From Rapidithrix thailandica (GTDB taxonomy: Bacteria > Bacteroidota > Bacteroidia > Cytophagales > Flammeovirgaceae), in contig NZ_JBDKWZ010000007.1 in NCBI RefSeq assembly GCF_039710355.1, positions 248,001 through 312,000 of the forward strand: DNA of 64,000 nucleotides, in the 5' to 3' direction. The notes below the pieces were generated by a model. That model worked only from the letters and a program-made list of their open reading frames with translations, did no database searches and was not told where the DNA came from. Positions 1 to 8,238 of the stretch are shown here, piece after piece. The stretch's first letter is position 1; each line of letters opens with the position of its first letter. A program made the translations under genes and the position numbers.

Positions 1-2
1 CG

Positions 3-161
3 AGAATAACCTTGATTACCAAAAAAGAAGTGGCCCGGATGTACGGGGTCAGTTACAACACGATTCTGCGCTATTTTAAAGCCATCGGCATCCACAAACG
101 CAGCCTGCTCACCAAAAAAGATATGCAGAAATTTATGGACCATTACGGGGAGCCTTATTAG
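3..161 (+). CDS. Helix-turn-helix DNA-binding protein, 5'-truncated by window edge
   Basis: The frame is open from base 3 to a TAG at 159-161, giving the last 52 residues of a protein that starts outside the window. The text reads like a MerR/excisionase-type helix-turn-helix: KKEVARMYGVSYNTILRYFK is followed by a second basic helix (KRSLLTKKDM). Short HTH proteins of this kind are common in Bacteroidota integrative elements, where they act as excisionase-like or regulatory factors. That fits the replication and XRE genes that follow, but the exact role is not shown. It ends about 90 bp before the ImmA/IrrE-type gene on the same strand. Confidence 0.6.
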   Translation, partial: RITLITKKEVARMYGVSYNTILRYFKAIGIHKRSLLTKKDMQKFMDHYGEPY

Positions 162-252
162 GAGGTTGACTATAACTAACATAAGGAATTCACTATTCAA
201 TATTATCCTAAAAACATTACTTTGGTATAATTTGATCAATGTTAGAAATTAG

Positions 253-1461
253 ATGAATACAGTTAAAATTGGAGACAAGTTTGAAAACAAATCTTATGAT
301 TTGATTGAAAAGGCAATCAAAAATGGGGAACTGGGAATTTGCGAAAGCTCAGCAGTAGTTCACAGAAAAAAAGGCTATTATTCGAAAGACAGAGAAAAGA
401 ATATAATTTTTGATTTATCAATAGAAGTATGGCCTGAAAACGCTGAACGATACACACTTTTATATTTAATAGAGTGTAAGAGTTCACCTAAAGGACACAA
501 TGTCCCTGTTGATGATGTTGAAGAGTTTTATACAAAATATAATCAAGTTGCAGGAGGTGGAGTAAAAGGGATAATGATTAGTGATAACAAATTTCAAACT
601 GGTGGAGTAACTTTTGCAAAGAATAAAATGATGATGTTAATCGAAGTTGATAAAGATAACAATCATTCTATAATACTTCATAGAACTGAAAGGAATAGAA
701 CAAGAGAAGAAAATAAAGATACAGACCAAATTATCTTTATTTTCATAAAAAAAACATTAGGATTAGAAAAAGTAGAGGGCTTAAAAAAACTATCAGCAGA
801 ACAAATTGAAAATTTCGCTTTATCAATTTTAAGAGATTATAACAATTTAAACTCACCAATTAAGATAGAAGAATTCAAAAAATACCTGGAACAAAAACAT
901 AAATTAAAATTTGATTTTACTAAAAATTTAGAAACTGTAAATGGGAAAAAAATTACTGGTTATTTTGACTTGGAAAATAATTCAATATTAATAGACAAGT
1001 CTATAATATCAACAGAAAAATTTCCATTTGTGTTAGGTCATGAATTGGGTCACTTTTTTTTACATAGTGAGCTAAAAGTAAACCAAGAAAGGTATAATGA
1101 CTTTGAAGATTCAAAATATGATTTCTTTACTGATAGACATCAGTTGGTTAATGGCAAGCATTGGATAGAATGGCAAGCGAATAAATTTGCCATTGCCCTA
1201 TTTCTTCCCAAAGACTTATTTTTTCCTTATTTGGTAGCCTTTCGAAAAAGTATAGGTATTAGTCGCCCACATTATATTTATTTAGATGACCAACCTATTA
1301 ACAAAAAAGATTATCGAGAAACTGTAGAGTTTCTTTCTCAACATTTTGGGATTAGCAAAACTGCTGTCAAGTTTCGAATAGAAAATCTTGATTTAATAAC
1401 ATATGCAAATTCCCAAGATGATGACATACGAAATTTAATTAGGCAGTCATTTTTTATATGA
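253..1461 (+). CDS. PD-(D/E)XK nuclease-like domain fused to ImmA/IrrE metallopeptidase
   Basis: This 402-residue protein has two recognisable parts. Residues 1-150 look like a restriction-endonuclease fold, with Asp54 in a strand (IIFDLSIEVW) and Glu74-x-Lys76 in the next strand (LIECKSS), the usual PD-(D/E)XK spacing. Residues 185-400 look like an ImmA/IrrE (COG2856) peptidase with the zinc motif HELGH at 263-267 and a C-terminal winged-helix-like segment (FGISKTAVKFRIENL). ImmA-type peptidases cleave XRE-type repressors of mobile elements. The nuclease-like half could bind or cut DNA or only sense it. The gene is AT-rich compared with its neighbours and faces the leftward cluster, so it is probably a self-contained cargo or regulatory gene. 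The peptidase call is strong; an active nuclease is inferred. Confidence 0.8.
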   Translation: MNTVKIGDKFENKSYDLIEKAIKNGELGICESSAVVHRKKGYYSKDREKNIIFDLSIEVWPENAERYTLLYLIECKSSPKGHNVPVDDVEEFYTKYNQVAGGGVKGIMISDNKFQTGGVTFAKNKMMMLIEVDKDNNHSIILHRTERNRTREENKDTDQIIFIFIKKTLGLEKVEGLKKLSAEQIENFALSILRDYNNLNSPIKIEEFKKYLEQKHKLKFDFTKNLETVNGKKITGYFDLENNSILIDKSIISTEKFPFVLGHELGHFFLHSELKVNQERYNDFEDSKYDFFTDRHQLVNGKHWIEWQANKFAIALFLPKDLFFPYLVAFRKSIGISRPHYIYLDDQPINKKDYRETVEFLSQHFGISKTAVKFRIENLDLITYANSQDDDIRNLIRQSFFI

Positions 1462-1489
1462 AATTCGCACACAGCATAAATAGACTTTA

Positions 1490-1778
1490 TATCACTTCAA
1501 ATAGCTAAATATCCCTATTCATCCCTGGTGGAGTTGTCGTACTTTTGACAAAGAATCAACCGGTACACAACTATGCAAATCCGTCCAAGTAGGTTTAAAA
1601 TACAACTTTACCTGAAAGTCTTTTTTAAGTTCTCCGGCCTCTTGCTCGCTGATCTTGCCCTCCAGTTGCAATTCTTCCACCGCCTGGTACCATTTGCGTT
1701 GAAGGTACCCCGAACGCCACAGGGAAAAAGCCAGTACAAGCAATAAATAGCTGATAATGATTATGTAAGTCATGGTAT
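1490..1778. repeat. Left arm of a 0.29-kb inverted duplication
   Basis: The reverse complement of this block matches 16677-16968 almost base for base. The match covers the whole 84-codon gene and about 25 bp past its stop (GATATTTAGCTA shared), then stops abruptly on both sides. The copies are about 15 kb apart in opposite orientation, with ordinary chromosomal genes between them. This is seen directly by comparing the two texts. Confidence 0.85.
1519..1773 (-). CDS. Small single-pass membrane protein (left copy of an inverted duplicate)
   Basis: An 84-residue protein with one N-terminal membrane helix (residues 2-20), then a basic/aromatic stretch (WRSGYLQRKWYQ) and a short charged helical region (residues 31-52). 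I do not recognise the family. A near-identical gene lies on the opposite strand at 16682-16936, just after the integrase, with the same length and only a handful of substitutions concentrated in the membrane helix. This copy is the last gene of the leftward mobile-element run below the replication protein. The high conservation of the soluble part suggests a real gene rather than chance. Confidence 0.65.
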   Translation of the reverse strand: MTYIIIISYLLLVLAFSLWRSGYLQRKWYQAVEELQLEGKISEQEAGELKKDFQVKLYFKPTWTDLHSCVPVDSLSKVRQLHQG

Positions 1779-1845
1779 TAAAAAATGATGAATCATGCCT
1801 TTAAAAGGCAAGGGTTGTGCCAAAGAAAACACTTGCGTTTTGGCT

Positions 1846-1887
1846 ATAAACAAAGCCTGGACACGTAACGATGTACCCAGGCTTTGT
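1846..1887 (-). terminator. Probable hairpin terminator after the 86-residue gene
   Basis: An 11-bp perfect stem ACAAAGCCTGG / CCAGGCTTTGT spans 1850-1887, overlapping the end of the gene at 1889. On the minus strand it is followed only by a short T-rich stretch, so termination strength is uncertain. Confidence 0.5.
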
Positions 1888-1888
1888 A

Positions 1889-2149
1889 TTACTTCCTAAA
1901 AACCGCATGGGTTTCCTGAACAATTTTGACAAGTTCATAGAGTTTTTCAGTCCGTTCCACTAAAGCCTGTTTGACCTTTACCTTATGTAAATAAGCTTGT
2001 CCTTCCAATATACCGGTCGTTTGATATTCGAGCAAATCCTTTTTTAACGCGTCCAGCGTATTTTTCAAGGTTTCCAAATCGGAAAGGTAGGCCAGGCTTA
2101 CCATGGTGCGCCAGTGCGTTTTTTGGTTCGTTTTTTCTATGTCATTCAT
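1889..2149 (-). CDS. Hypothetical helical protein
   Basis: An 86-residue, largely alpha-helical protein with a heptad-like leucine pattern (LETLKNTLDALKKDLLEY) and no signal peptide or membrane segment. I do not recognise the family. It lies 17 bp downstream of the two-TM coiled-coil gene and ends at a hairpin, so it is probably co-transcribed with the genes to its right. Coiled-coil character suggests it could pair with the neighbouring coiled-coil membrane protein, which is inference from adjacency only. Confidence 0.55.
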   Translation of the reverse strand: MNDIEKTNQKTHWRTMVSLAYLSDLETLKNTLDALKKDLLEYQTTGILEGQAYLHKVKVKQALVERTEKLYELVKIVQETHAVFRK

Positions 2150-2166
2150 ACGTTTGAAGGGTTCGT

Positions 2167-2796
2167 TTATGCAATTTTCAAGGCGTTTAATTGACTTTTT
2201 AGCTCGTTGATCGTTCGTTGATAACCACCTTTGGCATTGTTGGCACTTTTCAGTTCTTCTTTCAGCCGTTGCACTTCGGTAGCGAGTTGTTCCCTTTCAA
2301 TATTGGCTCCCTTCAAGGACTCCAGCTGCTCGTTAGCTCGTTGCAAATTCCGCAGCATTTCTTGGCTAGCGTTGCTCAACGTTTGGTGTTCCGCCCGAAG
2401 CTCAATGACTTCTTCGCTCAGCGTCCGGTTGCGGGCTTCCAGCGTTTGGTTCTCGGCCTGGAGCGTTTTATTTTGTTGTTCCAGCGGTGTGTAGTGGTGC
2501 TCAATTTCGCGTTGCAATACGTCTATACGATCGCTGAACGTTTGGCAACGTTTCCTCTCCCCCAGGTGGTTCTGGTAGAGGTCCAAGTACTGATTTTCCA
2601 GTTTCTCAGCCTTGCGGACGTCTACCTTTAGCGCTTGCCACAGGTAGTAAAAAACCGCCAACACGAAAACGACCAGAAAATTCGCTTGTTCTGGCAGGTC
2701 GTTAAAGCTTCCTAATACTTTAGAGAGTGTCACTATGCTACCTACAATCAGGCCTAGTTTGATGAGGTTAGAGGATGTAAAGATTTCTTTTTCCAT
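2167..2796 (-). CDS. Membrane-anchored coiled-coil protein
   Basis: A 209-residue protein with two hydrophobic segments near the N-terminus (about residues 10-30 and 38-57). A long charged coiled coil follows from about residue 60 to 200, rich in Glu, Gln and Leu (LQAENQTLEARNRTL, LRAEHQTLSNASQEM). No enzymatic motif is visible. It starts 13 bp after the neighbouring multi-TM gene, so the two are probably one operon. The layout of membrane anchor plus cytoplasmic coil suggests a scaffold or partition-like role in the element, but that is a guess. Confidence 0.65.
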   Translation of the reverse strand: MEKEIFTSSNLIKLGLIVGSIVTLSKVLGSFNDLPEQANFLVVFVLAVFYYLWQALKVDVRKAEKLENQYLDLYQNHLGERKRCQTFSDRIDVLQREIEHHYTPLEQQNKTLQAENQTLEARNRTLSEEVIELRAEHQTLSNASQEMLRNLQRANEQLESLKGANIEREQLATEVQRLKEELKSANNAKGGYQRTINELKSQLNALKIA

Positions 2797-2809
2797 GATT
2801 GATGATCGT

Positions 2810-3451
2810 TTATTTTCTCATAAAATCCCGTTCAATTTGTTTCACTTTCGCCTCCAGGCTACCCTGTAAAATGCTGCCTTCGTGCTTTTGCTGAAAGCCT
2901 TCAAAGTACTTCCGGACGGCTTCGATTTGTCCGGCAATGGTAATTTTATCCACCTCCCGGTGCAGATCCTTTTGCTGGGCCAGTTCCGTATCTATTTTGT
3001 CCGCCAGGCGGGCACTGATAAAGCCAATCATAACAGCCGGAGCAATCGAGATTATCAATACCCCAATCACTTTCATCCAAAACAAAATAGTCAGCTCCAG
3101 GGTAGAAAAATCCAGACCACTCAACAAGAAACGGCCAAAACTCACAATGGCTAACAAAGCACTGACTCCTGCCAGCCAGGAAGAGGCCCGGTGATGACCG
3201 GTAATACTCAAGAAATAAATCCCGCCTTGCATCAGGGTAGCAAAACCACAACCAATGGCTACCTGATACTCAAAAGGGATCGCGTGCCCGGTATCGCTCA
3301 AGCGTCCGGAAAGCATCTGGGTAAAAAACAAGACCGTGCCCACTGCTTCGGGTAAGACCATGATCAAAATGAGCAGGGAATAGCCGGCCGTGGTCATCAA
3401 AAAGAAATTGAAGTTGTCCACGACCTGTTTTAAAGAGAGTATCTTGTTCAT
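2810..3451 (-). CDS. Multi-pass membrane protein of the mobile element
   Basis: A 213-residue protein with about four hydrophobic segments (residues 15-45, 66-85, 90-115 and 125-150), then a charged helical C-terminal third (KIDTELAQQKDLHREVDK). I do not recognise the family. It is the first gene of the leftward membrane/coiled-coil run, and it begins immediately downstream of the repeat-rich spacer at 3452-3917 that probably carries its promoter. The ordered set of membrane proteins next to a replication protein resembles accessory modules of Bacteroidota integrative or mobilisable elements, though no conjugation signature is visible here. Confidence 0.6.
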   Translation of the reverse strand: MNKILSLKQVVDNFNFFLMTTAGYSLLILIMVLPEAVGTVLFFTQMLSGRLSDTGHAIPFEYQVAIGCGFATLMQGGIYFLSITGHHRASSWLAGVSALLAIVSFGRFLLSGLDFSTLELTILFWMKVIGVLIISIAPAVMIGFISARLADKIDTELAQQKDLHREVDKITIAGQIEAVRKYFEGFQQKHEGSILQGSLEAKVKQIERDFMRK

Positions 3452-3917
3452 AAGCTTCTTACTTAGAGAGTGTTAAATAATTGTACTATTCGAGTAAATG
3501 ACCTATTTGGAGAAGCGAATACACTGTCAATGATTATTCTTTTTCACAGCCGAAAATCGTCCTACAATCCTACATATTTTTATAACTACCTGATTTTCAA
3601 TAATAAAATCAGTATTATTTGTAGGTTTTACTGTAGGAATTGCCTCAAAACCGTCCTATACATCCTACACCCTCTCTTCAAACCCTACAATCCTACACGA
3701 ATCCTACAGGAATCCTACACAAACCCTACACTTAAAAGAATATAACTTATTGATATTTAACCACTTATAAAGTGTAGGATCATTTTAGAGAAAGATTCGC
3801 CGATTTTATACTTTTGAGGAAAATTTTCTAACACACCGAACAACTAATTAAATAATTGACTATCAATATATTATTCACAATTTGATTCGCGTAAAAATTT
3901 TCCATTGGTATTTTTTA
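3452..3917. other. Non-coding spacer with iteron-like CCTACA repeats (candidate replication origin)
   Basis: No credible gene lies in this 466-bp gap between the replication protein and the membrane gene run. It contains at least nine forward and reverse copies of a T/CCCTACA motif, listed as a separate repeat, then about 130 bp of strongly AT-rich sequence (3781-3917). Clustered short repeats plus an AT-rich tract next to a primase/helicase gene is the classic layout of an iteron-type origin. Replicative function is inferred. Confidence 0.5.
3561..3780. repeat. Iteron-like repeats, consensus ATCCTACA
   Basis: Forward copies of (A)TCCTACA or CCCTACA begin at 3561, 3567, 3662, 3683, 3690, 3701, 3712 and 3724. 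Reverse-complement copies (TGTAGG) begin at 3620, 3632 and 3773. The copies at 3690, 3701 and 3712 are exactly 11 bp apart and the next follows after 12, so they fall on the same face of the helix, as expected for sites bound cooperatively by a replication initiator or repressor. Confidence 0.75.
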
Positions 3918-6629
3918 TCAGTATTCGGACTCTCCGTCCAGGCTCAACAGAAAATCCTGTTTTAACCGGGCGTAATTAAATAGCGGGGCCGAAGTGTTGG
4001 AATATTTTGCACTTTCCCCATAGTCGTTGTTCCGGAAACGCACCGAGTTCTTATACTCCACAAAGGCCTCGTGTACCCGCATCATATCCAACAAATCCTG
4101 CCGGGCCGGAGGAGTTTTACGGTAGATCTGAAAGAACTCTTTGGCAAACTCCGGATAGATTTTGGCATAACGCAAAGCCAAAAAGCGTCCGTCATCGGTA
4201 AACTTGTAGTCGATATTATTGCGGAAACGGGAGCGGTCATGCAGGTTCTGGAACGTTTCGAAAAACATGGACAAATCGCTTTTGGTGCTGTTGATGTTGT
4301 ATTGCCGGAGCATATTTTTATAACCGATCTCCAAAAAGCGCTCTTGCAGGCTTTTTTCCTCTTCTCCGGTAAAAAGGGTAATTTGATTCGCTCTGGCCAG
4401 GATAAAGGTGGGAGTCAGGATTACGGCCATATTGTTCACCAACCGGTTGGCAAACTTACCTTGTCCCATCTGTTGCAAGCGATCATAAAACCAGGTGTAC
4501 ACTTTTTCAAAGTTCTTTTCCACAGTTGCCCGTTGTATTAATACCTCGGCAGAGATGGCCGACAGGTTGCCGTTTTCCAGCTTCTGCAAGTGGTTGTAGG
4601 CTTCGGTTTGCTCCTTTGTTTTTTTGATGGAGTCCACGCCAATGTAAATACAGCGGCTGAAGAAAATGGTGTCTTCCGGTAGGTAGTTAGAGGTTAAGGT
4701 TAAAGCACTGCGAATATCCACACTGGTCGTTTCTACTCCCTGGGTAATGGCTGCCCGTTCATAACCACCTCCATCATAGACTGACTGGAGCGTACCTTGC
4801 ACCTCACTGGGTAGAAAATTATGGTATTCATCCAACCAGAGTATTGCATTGCTCATTTGCCCTAGCAAACGGGGCAACGATTTAGAAGTGTTGGGCGACT
4901 TCAGAGAGATTTCATGTTGCCGGTAACCAAACAGGCAAGTCATAGAACGGGCAATACTACTTTTCCCTGAGCCGGCCGGTCCCTTTAAAAACAAGATTGG
5001 GAAAAAATGCACTGTGTCAAACACCAGATCCCGAAACAGGCTGGCAATGTAAAAGAACATGGGAATGTAGCTTTCTTCCAGGTTAGCACGGGTAAATAAA
5101 TTTGCCCATAGGTTAAAGGAAATATCCTTGCGAGACTCAAACAGGAAGCGTTCTGCATTTTTAAAAGCCGTTTTGCGGCCTTCTTCAGTATTGTAAGGCA
5201 TAAAATAATGTTTTTCGTCATGTTCAATGATTCCGAATTCATCGGGTTGTACCATCTTGCCGTTAAAGCCGGCATTGGCGAAGAAAAACACCCTGGATTC
5301 CCGGTCAAAACCCAGTACGGGTACTTTTCGCGCGCCATCGCAGCCTCTAACCAGAGCCTGCTGGATACGCTTCAGATCGTTGTCAGTACCCTGGAACACA
5401 TAATTCCGGGCCATCAGGCATTCGTGAAAGCGCTTTGCCGAACAAAACTCCCGGTTGTCCATCTCCAGGTATTCCGGTTCCTCATCTTCCCGGCATAACT
5501 CCAGTACCCAACTTACCCGGTTGACCAGGTCATCCGTAATTTTGTACTTAATACCAATGTTAAAGTCACAGACCGGATTCCATCCATTGCGACCGTGCAG
5601 CCAAATGCCCGAATCCCTGAATCGTATGGTTTGCTTCTCCTGCTCCTCTTCTTCCTCTTCCTGGAGAGCGGATAATGCCGCTTTTAAGACTTTTTTAAAC
5701 TGTTCTTCCTCCCTGATCTTCGCATTACAGACAATTTCATCGGCCAGGTCCCAACCGCTGGGACTTGTGGGGAATAAAAGTACCGAAGGAAAGATCTTAT
5801 CCTTGCGTTTACGGATGGAATTGAATTTTTCCAGGTACTCGCTTACCTTGCTTTTCTTGCCGGCCAGATCGTTGTCTATCAAATAATACACCTTGCGGTG
5901 AGAGCCTTTAAACAGGGAGAACTGCTCAAATTTTATCCCGTTGTTACCCCCTACGGCCAACCAATTATAAGAAGGGTAGAAAAAGGCCGCCAGTACGGCC
6001 GTTTTCTCACTTTCCACCAAAAAGGTATCCTTTTTACGGTCAAACAGGTGTTGCCCGTAAAAACAGCGCTCGAACTTAAAATAGTCCTGCCAGGCTTTGG
6101 AAGCCGGTACCTTATGATATTCCGGAACATATTTTATCAGATAACTTTTTCCCAGGTAATAGGGGAACTTCCCTTCCGACCGGTCCCGTGTGCCGGTGGA
6201 TTCATAAGGCACAAATTTAAAGTTCAACACCTTTTCCGGATTGGCCACGCCAAATGCAGTGTAACTACCCAGGCTGCCCACCAACCAGGTTTTTAAGTGT
6301 TCTTCAGGAATATTCAGTTGTTGCCGACAAAAATGGTGAAAGGGAGAATCCATTCTCTGTAAAATCCCATCAACAAAAGGCTTGACCGGATAAATACATT
6401 TAGGTTCGGGCCGTGATGCCCCGGGAGCCTGTGTCACTTCTTTCTGACCGGATACAGATGGATAACGGTGGTATTGGCAACTGTTTTCACGGTCACAACG
6501 ACCGTATTCATCGCCTACAGGTTCCCCTGTATCCGGATCTAAATAAAGATTAAACTTCTTTTCTCCACATGCCGGACAGTGGTACTTTTTGCTTGACTTG
6601 TCCAGTTGGTATTTTTTGTAGTTAGTCAT
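3918..6629 (-). CDS. Primase/helicase-type replication protein (zinc finger, Toprim-like, P-loop ATPase)
   Basis: A 903-residue protein when started at the ATG at 6629, just before a zinc-finger-like segment with paired cysteines (CPAC at 18-21, further Cys at 45 and 51). That N-terminus resembles the DUF6371/CHC2-type primase entry of Bacteroidota elements. A Toprim-like strand (YYLIDNDLAGKKS, about residue 245) is followed by a P-loop ATPase: Walker A GPAGSGKSS near residue 550 and Walker B AILWLDEYHN near 595. This is the architecture of mobile-element primase-helicases that unwind and prime replication of an excised element. The adjacent repeat array supports that role. A longer start at 6668 would overlap the preceding gene and is less likely. 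Family is confident; initiator activity is inferred. Confidence 0.8.
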   Translation of the reverse strand: MTNYKKYQLDKSSKKYHCPACGEKKFNLYLDPDTGEPVGDEYGRCDRENSCQYHRYPSVSGQKEVTQAPGASRPEPKCIYPVKPFVDGILQRMDSPFHHFCRQQLNIPEEHLKTWLVGSLGSYTAFGVANPEKVLNFKFVPYESTGTRDRSEGKFPYYLGKSYLIKYVPEYHKVPASKAWQDYFKFERCFYGQHLFDRKKDTFLVESEKTAVLAAFFYPSYNWLAVGGNNGIKFEQFSLFKGSHRKVYYLIDNDLAGKKSKVSEYLEKFNSIRKRKDKIFPSVLLFPTSPSGWDLADEIVCNAKIREEEQFKKVLKAALSALQEEEEEEQEKQTIRFRDSGIWLHGRNGWNPVCDFNIGIKYKITDDLVNRVSWVLELCREDEEPEYLEMDNREFCSAKRFHECLMARNYVFQGTDNDLKRIQQALVRGCDGARKVPVLGFDRESRVFFFANAGFNGKMVQPDEFGIIEHDEKHYFMPYNTEEGRKTAFKNAERFLFESRKDISFNLWANLFTRANLEESYIPMFFYIASLFRDLVFDTVHFFPILFLKGPAGSGKSSIARSMTCLFGYRQHEISLKSPNTSKSLPRLLGQMSNAILWLDEYHNFLPSEVQGTLQSVYDGGGYERAAITQGVETTSVDIRSALTLTSNYLPEDTIFFSRCIYIGVDSIKKTKEQTEAYNHLQKLENGNLSAISAEVLIQRATVEKNFEKVYTWFYDRLQQMGQGKFANRLVNNMAVILTPTFILARANQITLFTGEEEKSLQERFLEIGYKNMLRQYNINSTKSDLSMFFETFQNLHDRSRFRNNIDYKFTDDGRFLALRYAKIYPEFAKEFFQIYRKTPPARQDLLDMMRVHEAFVEYKNSVRFRNNDYGESAKYSNTSAPLFNYARLKQDFLLSLDGESEY

Positions 6630-6643
6630 TTTCAGTTGAAAAA

Positions 6644-7027
6644 TTAGAGATTGGGAACTTGGGCGCAAAGGGGCAACCGCTCCAGGACCTCAGTCAGGTA
6701 ACTATAGCGAATTGTGCTTTTCAATAATATCCAGCATAAGGATTGATGTTCAATTCTCCCACCGTACATTTGGCGCAAGATATTCAATGCTTCTTCCCGG
6801 TTGTACCCAGTGTCCAACCGGGCCATACCTTCCGTGAGCTGATCAGACCAAAAAGGTCTTACTTCCAGGGCTTCGGCTTCACAAACCGGACTTTCCTTTC
6901 CCTTCTCGGAGAGTACAATCAAATATTTTCTCCCCGCTATAAATTTCGTAGTATACAACCGGATGGTAGAAAAGCAGTCGGTACAAAGCTTTTTGTTCCA
7001 GTTATGTGAGAACTTAATGATTTCCAT
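6644..7027 (-). CDS. Hypothetical protein upstream of the replication gene
   Basis: A 127-residue soluble protein ending 14 bp before the replication protein start, so the two are almost surely one transcript. It contains a beta-rich half (TTKFIAGRKYLIVLSEKGKE) and a helical half. No family or catalytic motif is recognised. It is one of a set of three small genes always reading into the primase here. Confidence 0.55.
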   Translation of the reverse strand: MEIIKFSHNWNKKLCTDCFSTIRLYTTKFIAGRKYLIVLSEKGKESPVCEAEALEVRPFWSDQLTEGMARLDTGYNREEALNILRQMYGGRIEHQSLCWILLKSTIRYSYLTEVLERLPLCAQVPNL

Positions 7028-7063
7028 GGTGATTAAATGGTTTCATAAGGTGAATTACAAGTC

Positions 7064-7483
7064 CTAGTGACTTAGCGTATGGAATGAAAAATACTCCAGC
7101 ACTTCTTCGGAGCTTTCTACTCCAATCGGGTAAAAACGGAGGCCATTGTCAACTTTAACACCATCCCAACATCCTTCGGAATCACAATAGGCAATCCGGT
7201 AGTTTTCCAATTCCAAGGCTTCATTTTCGGCAATTTCCAACAGTACATTATCCATATCGTTGGTTACACTCATTCCCCCTTGGTCTTGGTCAATAATCAA
7301 AAGGATGTTTGGAGGTAATACCCGGTAGGTATAAGAGGCCGCAAACATGCGCATTTGACGTTTTTCCTTAGGGTCATTAAAGTCCTTTAGAATTTTTTGC
7401 CAACAACACGGTCCAATCCCTCGTTCTATGCTTTGTTCTACCAAAAGCGTTTTACCACAACGGGCACAAGAAATAGTACTCAT
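7064..7483 (-). CDS. Zinc-ribbon protein, DUF6011-like
   Basis: A 139-residue protein with an N-terminal zinc-ribbon-like motif: CARCGK at residues 6-11, then RGIGPCCWQK about 17 residues later. The CxxCG...RGIGPxCW pattern is typical of DUF6011-type proteins encoded by phages and mobile elements. The rest is beta-rich and acidic (DMDNVLLEIAENEAL) and not recognised. Its start overlaps the end of the 82-residue gene before it by 4 bp, an ATGA-type coupling, placing it in the replication operon. A nucleic-acid-binding role is likely but unproven. Confidence 0.6.
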   Translation of the reverse strand: MSTISCARCGKTLLVEQSIERGIGPCCWQKILKDFNDPKEKRQMRMFAASYTYRVLPPNILLIIDQDQGGMSVTNDMDNVLLEIAENEALELENYRIAYCDSEGCWDGVKVDNGLRFYPIGVESSEEVLEYFSFHTLSH

Positions 7484-7728
7484 GGTATAAGAAATTTAAG
7501 GGTAACAATGTTTTTAGATTCGCAATAGGTGATTTCCTTCAAAATGCAATGGTACTTGGAGAAAACCTTGAGCAATGGAGCTAAGAGTGAAGCCCGGTAA
7601 GGGCCGAAAGGGTGTAAACCCAACGTGTACAAGTTTCTCTGTTGAGGATCTTTTGTTATATAATAACTGTGTACAGCATACGCTGTTATTAAATTTCTCA
7701 ACCAAAAATCAAGAACTGAGATGGCCAT
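7480..7728 (-). CDS. Hypothetical small protein, first gene of coupled pair
   Basis: An 82-residue protein without recognised family, containing aromatic and hydrophobic patches (DFWLRNLITAYAVHSYY) but no clear membrane helix. The 4-bp overlap with the following zinc-ribbon gene argues for genuine translation and coupled expression. It lies 11 bp after the XRE-like gene to its right, so the transcript probably begins at the divergent control region near 8.1-8.3 kb. Confidence 0.5.
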   Translation of the reverse strand: MAISVLDFWLRNLITAYAVHSYYITKDPQQRNLYTLGLHPFGPYRASLLAPLLKVFSKYHCILKEITYCESKNIVTLKFLIP

Positions 7729-7739
7729 ATTTTAGTAAT

Positions 7740-8075
7740 TTATGCAACATCTAGTCCTATTTTTTGGATATACTTTTTTGTTTCATCTTCTAACTCCGGA
7801 AGAGTTTTTAGGGAATCTTCAAAAAGATAATCAGGGTCTTTTAGTTGTGAAATATTCAAATTAAGTACTTCTCCCAGTTCTAATAATACAAATGGGTTTG
7901 TGCATCTACCAGATACAGTATTTAGATACGTGTTTTCACTAATTTTATGGCCAGATCGGCTACAACGTACTAAAACAATCTTTTTTAACTTCCTATTACT
8001 TTCAACACTGAGACACTTTTTAATGCGAAAGCCTAATTTGTAGTTATTACTACTTTTACTTTTGTTCTTTTTCAT
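7740..8075 (-). CDS. Small basic, XRE-like regulator (leftward arm of divergent pair)
   Basis: A 111-residue protein from the ATG at 8075; a start 18 bp upstream is also possible. The N-terminus is very basic (KKNKSKSS), and the middle resembles a degenerate XRE helix-turn-helix (ISENTYLNTVSGRCTNPFVL then LGEVLNLNISQL). The tail is acidic. It is transcribed away from the XRE gene at 8351, across a spacer with repeats and a palindrome. That layout is the classic lysis/lysogeny-type control pair of mobile elements and suggests the two regulators compete for the same operators. The HTH call is by eye and moderate. Confidence 0.5.
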   Translation of the reverse strand: MKKNKSKSSNNYKLGFRIKKCLSVESNRKLKKIVLVRCSRSGHKISENTYLNTVSGRCTNPFVLLELGEVLNLNISQLKDPDYLFEDSLKTLPELEDETKKYIQKIGLDVA

Positions 8076-8102
8076 AGTTGACTTTTTTAACAAATAATAG
8101 TT

Positions 8103-8195
8103 TTCCTGTACTACTGATAATCAGTTGATACCAGAAGTTAAGTGTTAATTTTTTTTTCTTTTAAAAGTGAAACTTTTTAACCTTCCTGTACTAAA
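8103..8195. promoter_or_regulatory. Direct repeats TTCCTGTACTA in the divergent control region
   Basis: The 11-mer TTCCTGTACTA occurs exactly at 8103-8113 and 8185-8195, 82 bp apart, in the AT-rich spacer between the two divergent regulator genes. Exact 11-mer repetition in a divergent promoter suggests paired operator sites. Which protein binds is unknown. Confidence 0.45.
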
Positions 8196-8238
8196 AAACG
8201 TTATAAAAGAATCCCTAACACTTTGTGTAGATGTTTAA

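Noticed and set aside
2218..2631. Rightward open frames opposite the coiled-coil gene
   Set aside because: They are antisense frames of a highly biased coiled-coil gene and have unrealistic composition.
3470..3745. A 91-codon rightward open frame over the CCTACA repeats
   Set aside because: It is a translation of the repeat array, with low-complexity composition and no protein-like features.
3561..3780. CRISPR array
   Set aside because: Repeats are about 8 bp, irregularly spaced and in both orientations, with no spacers of uniform length and no cas genes.
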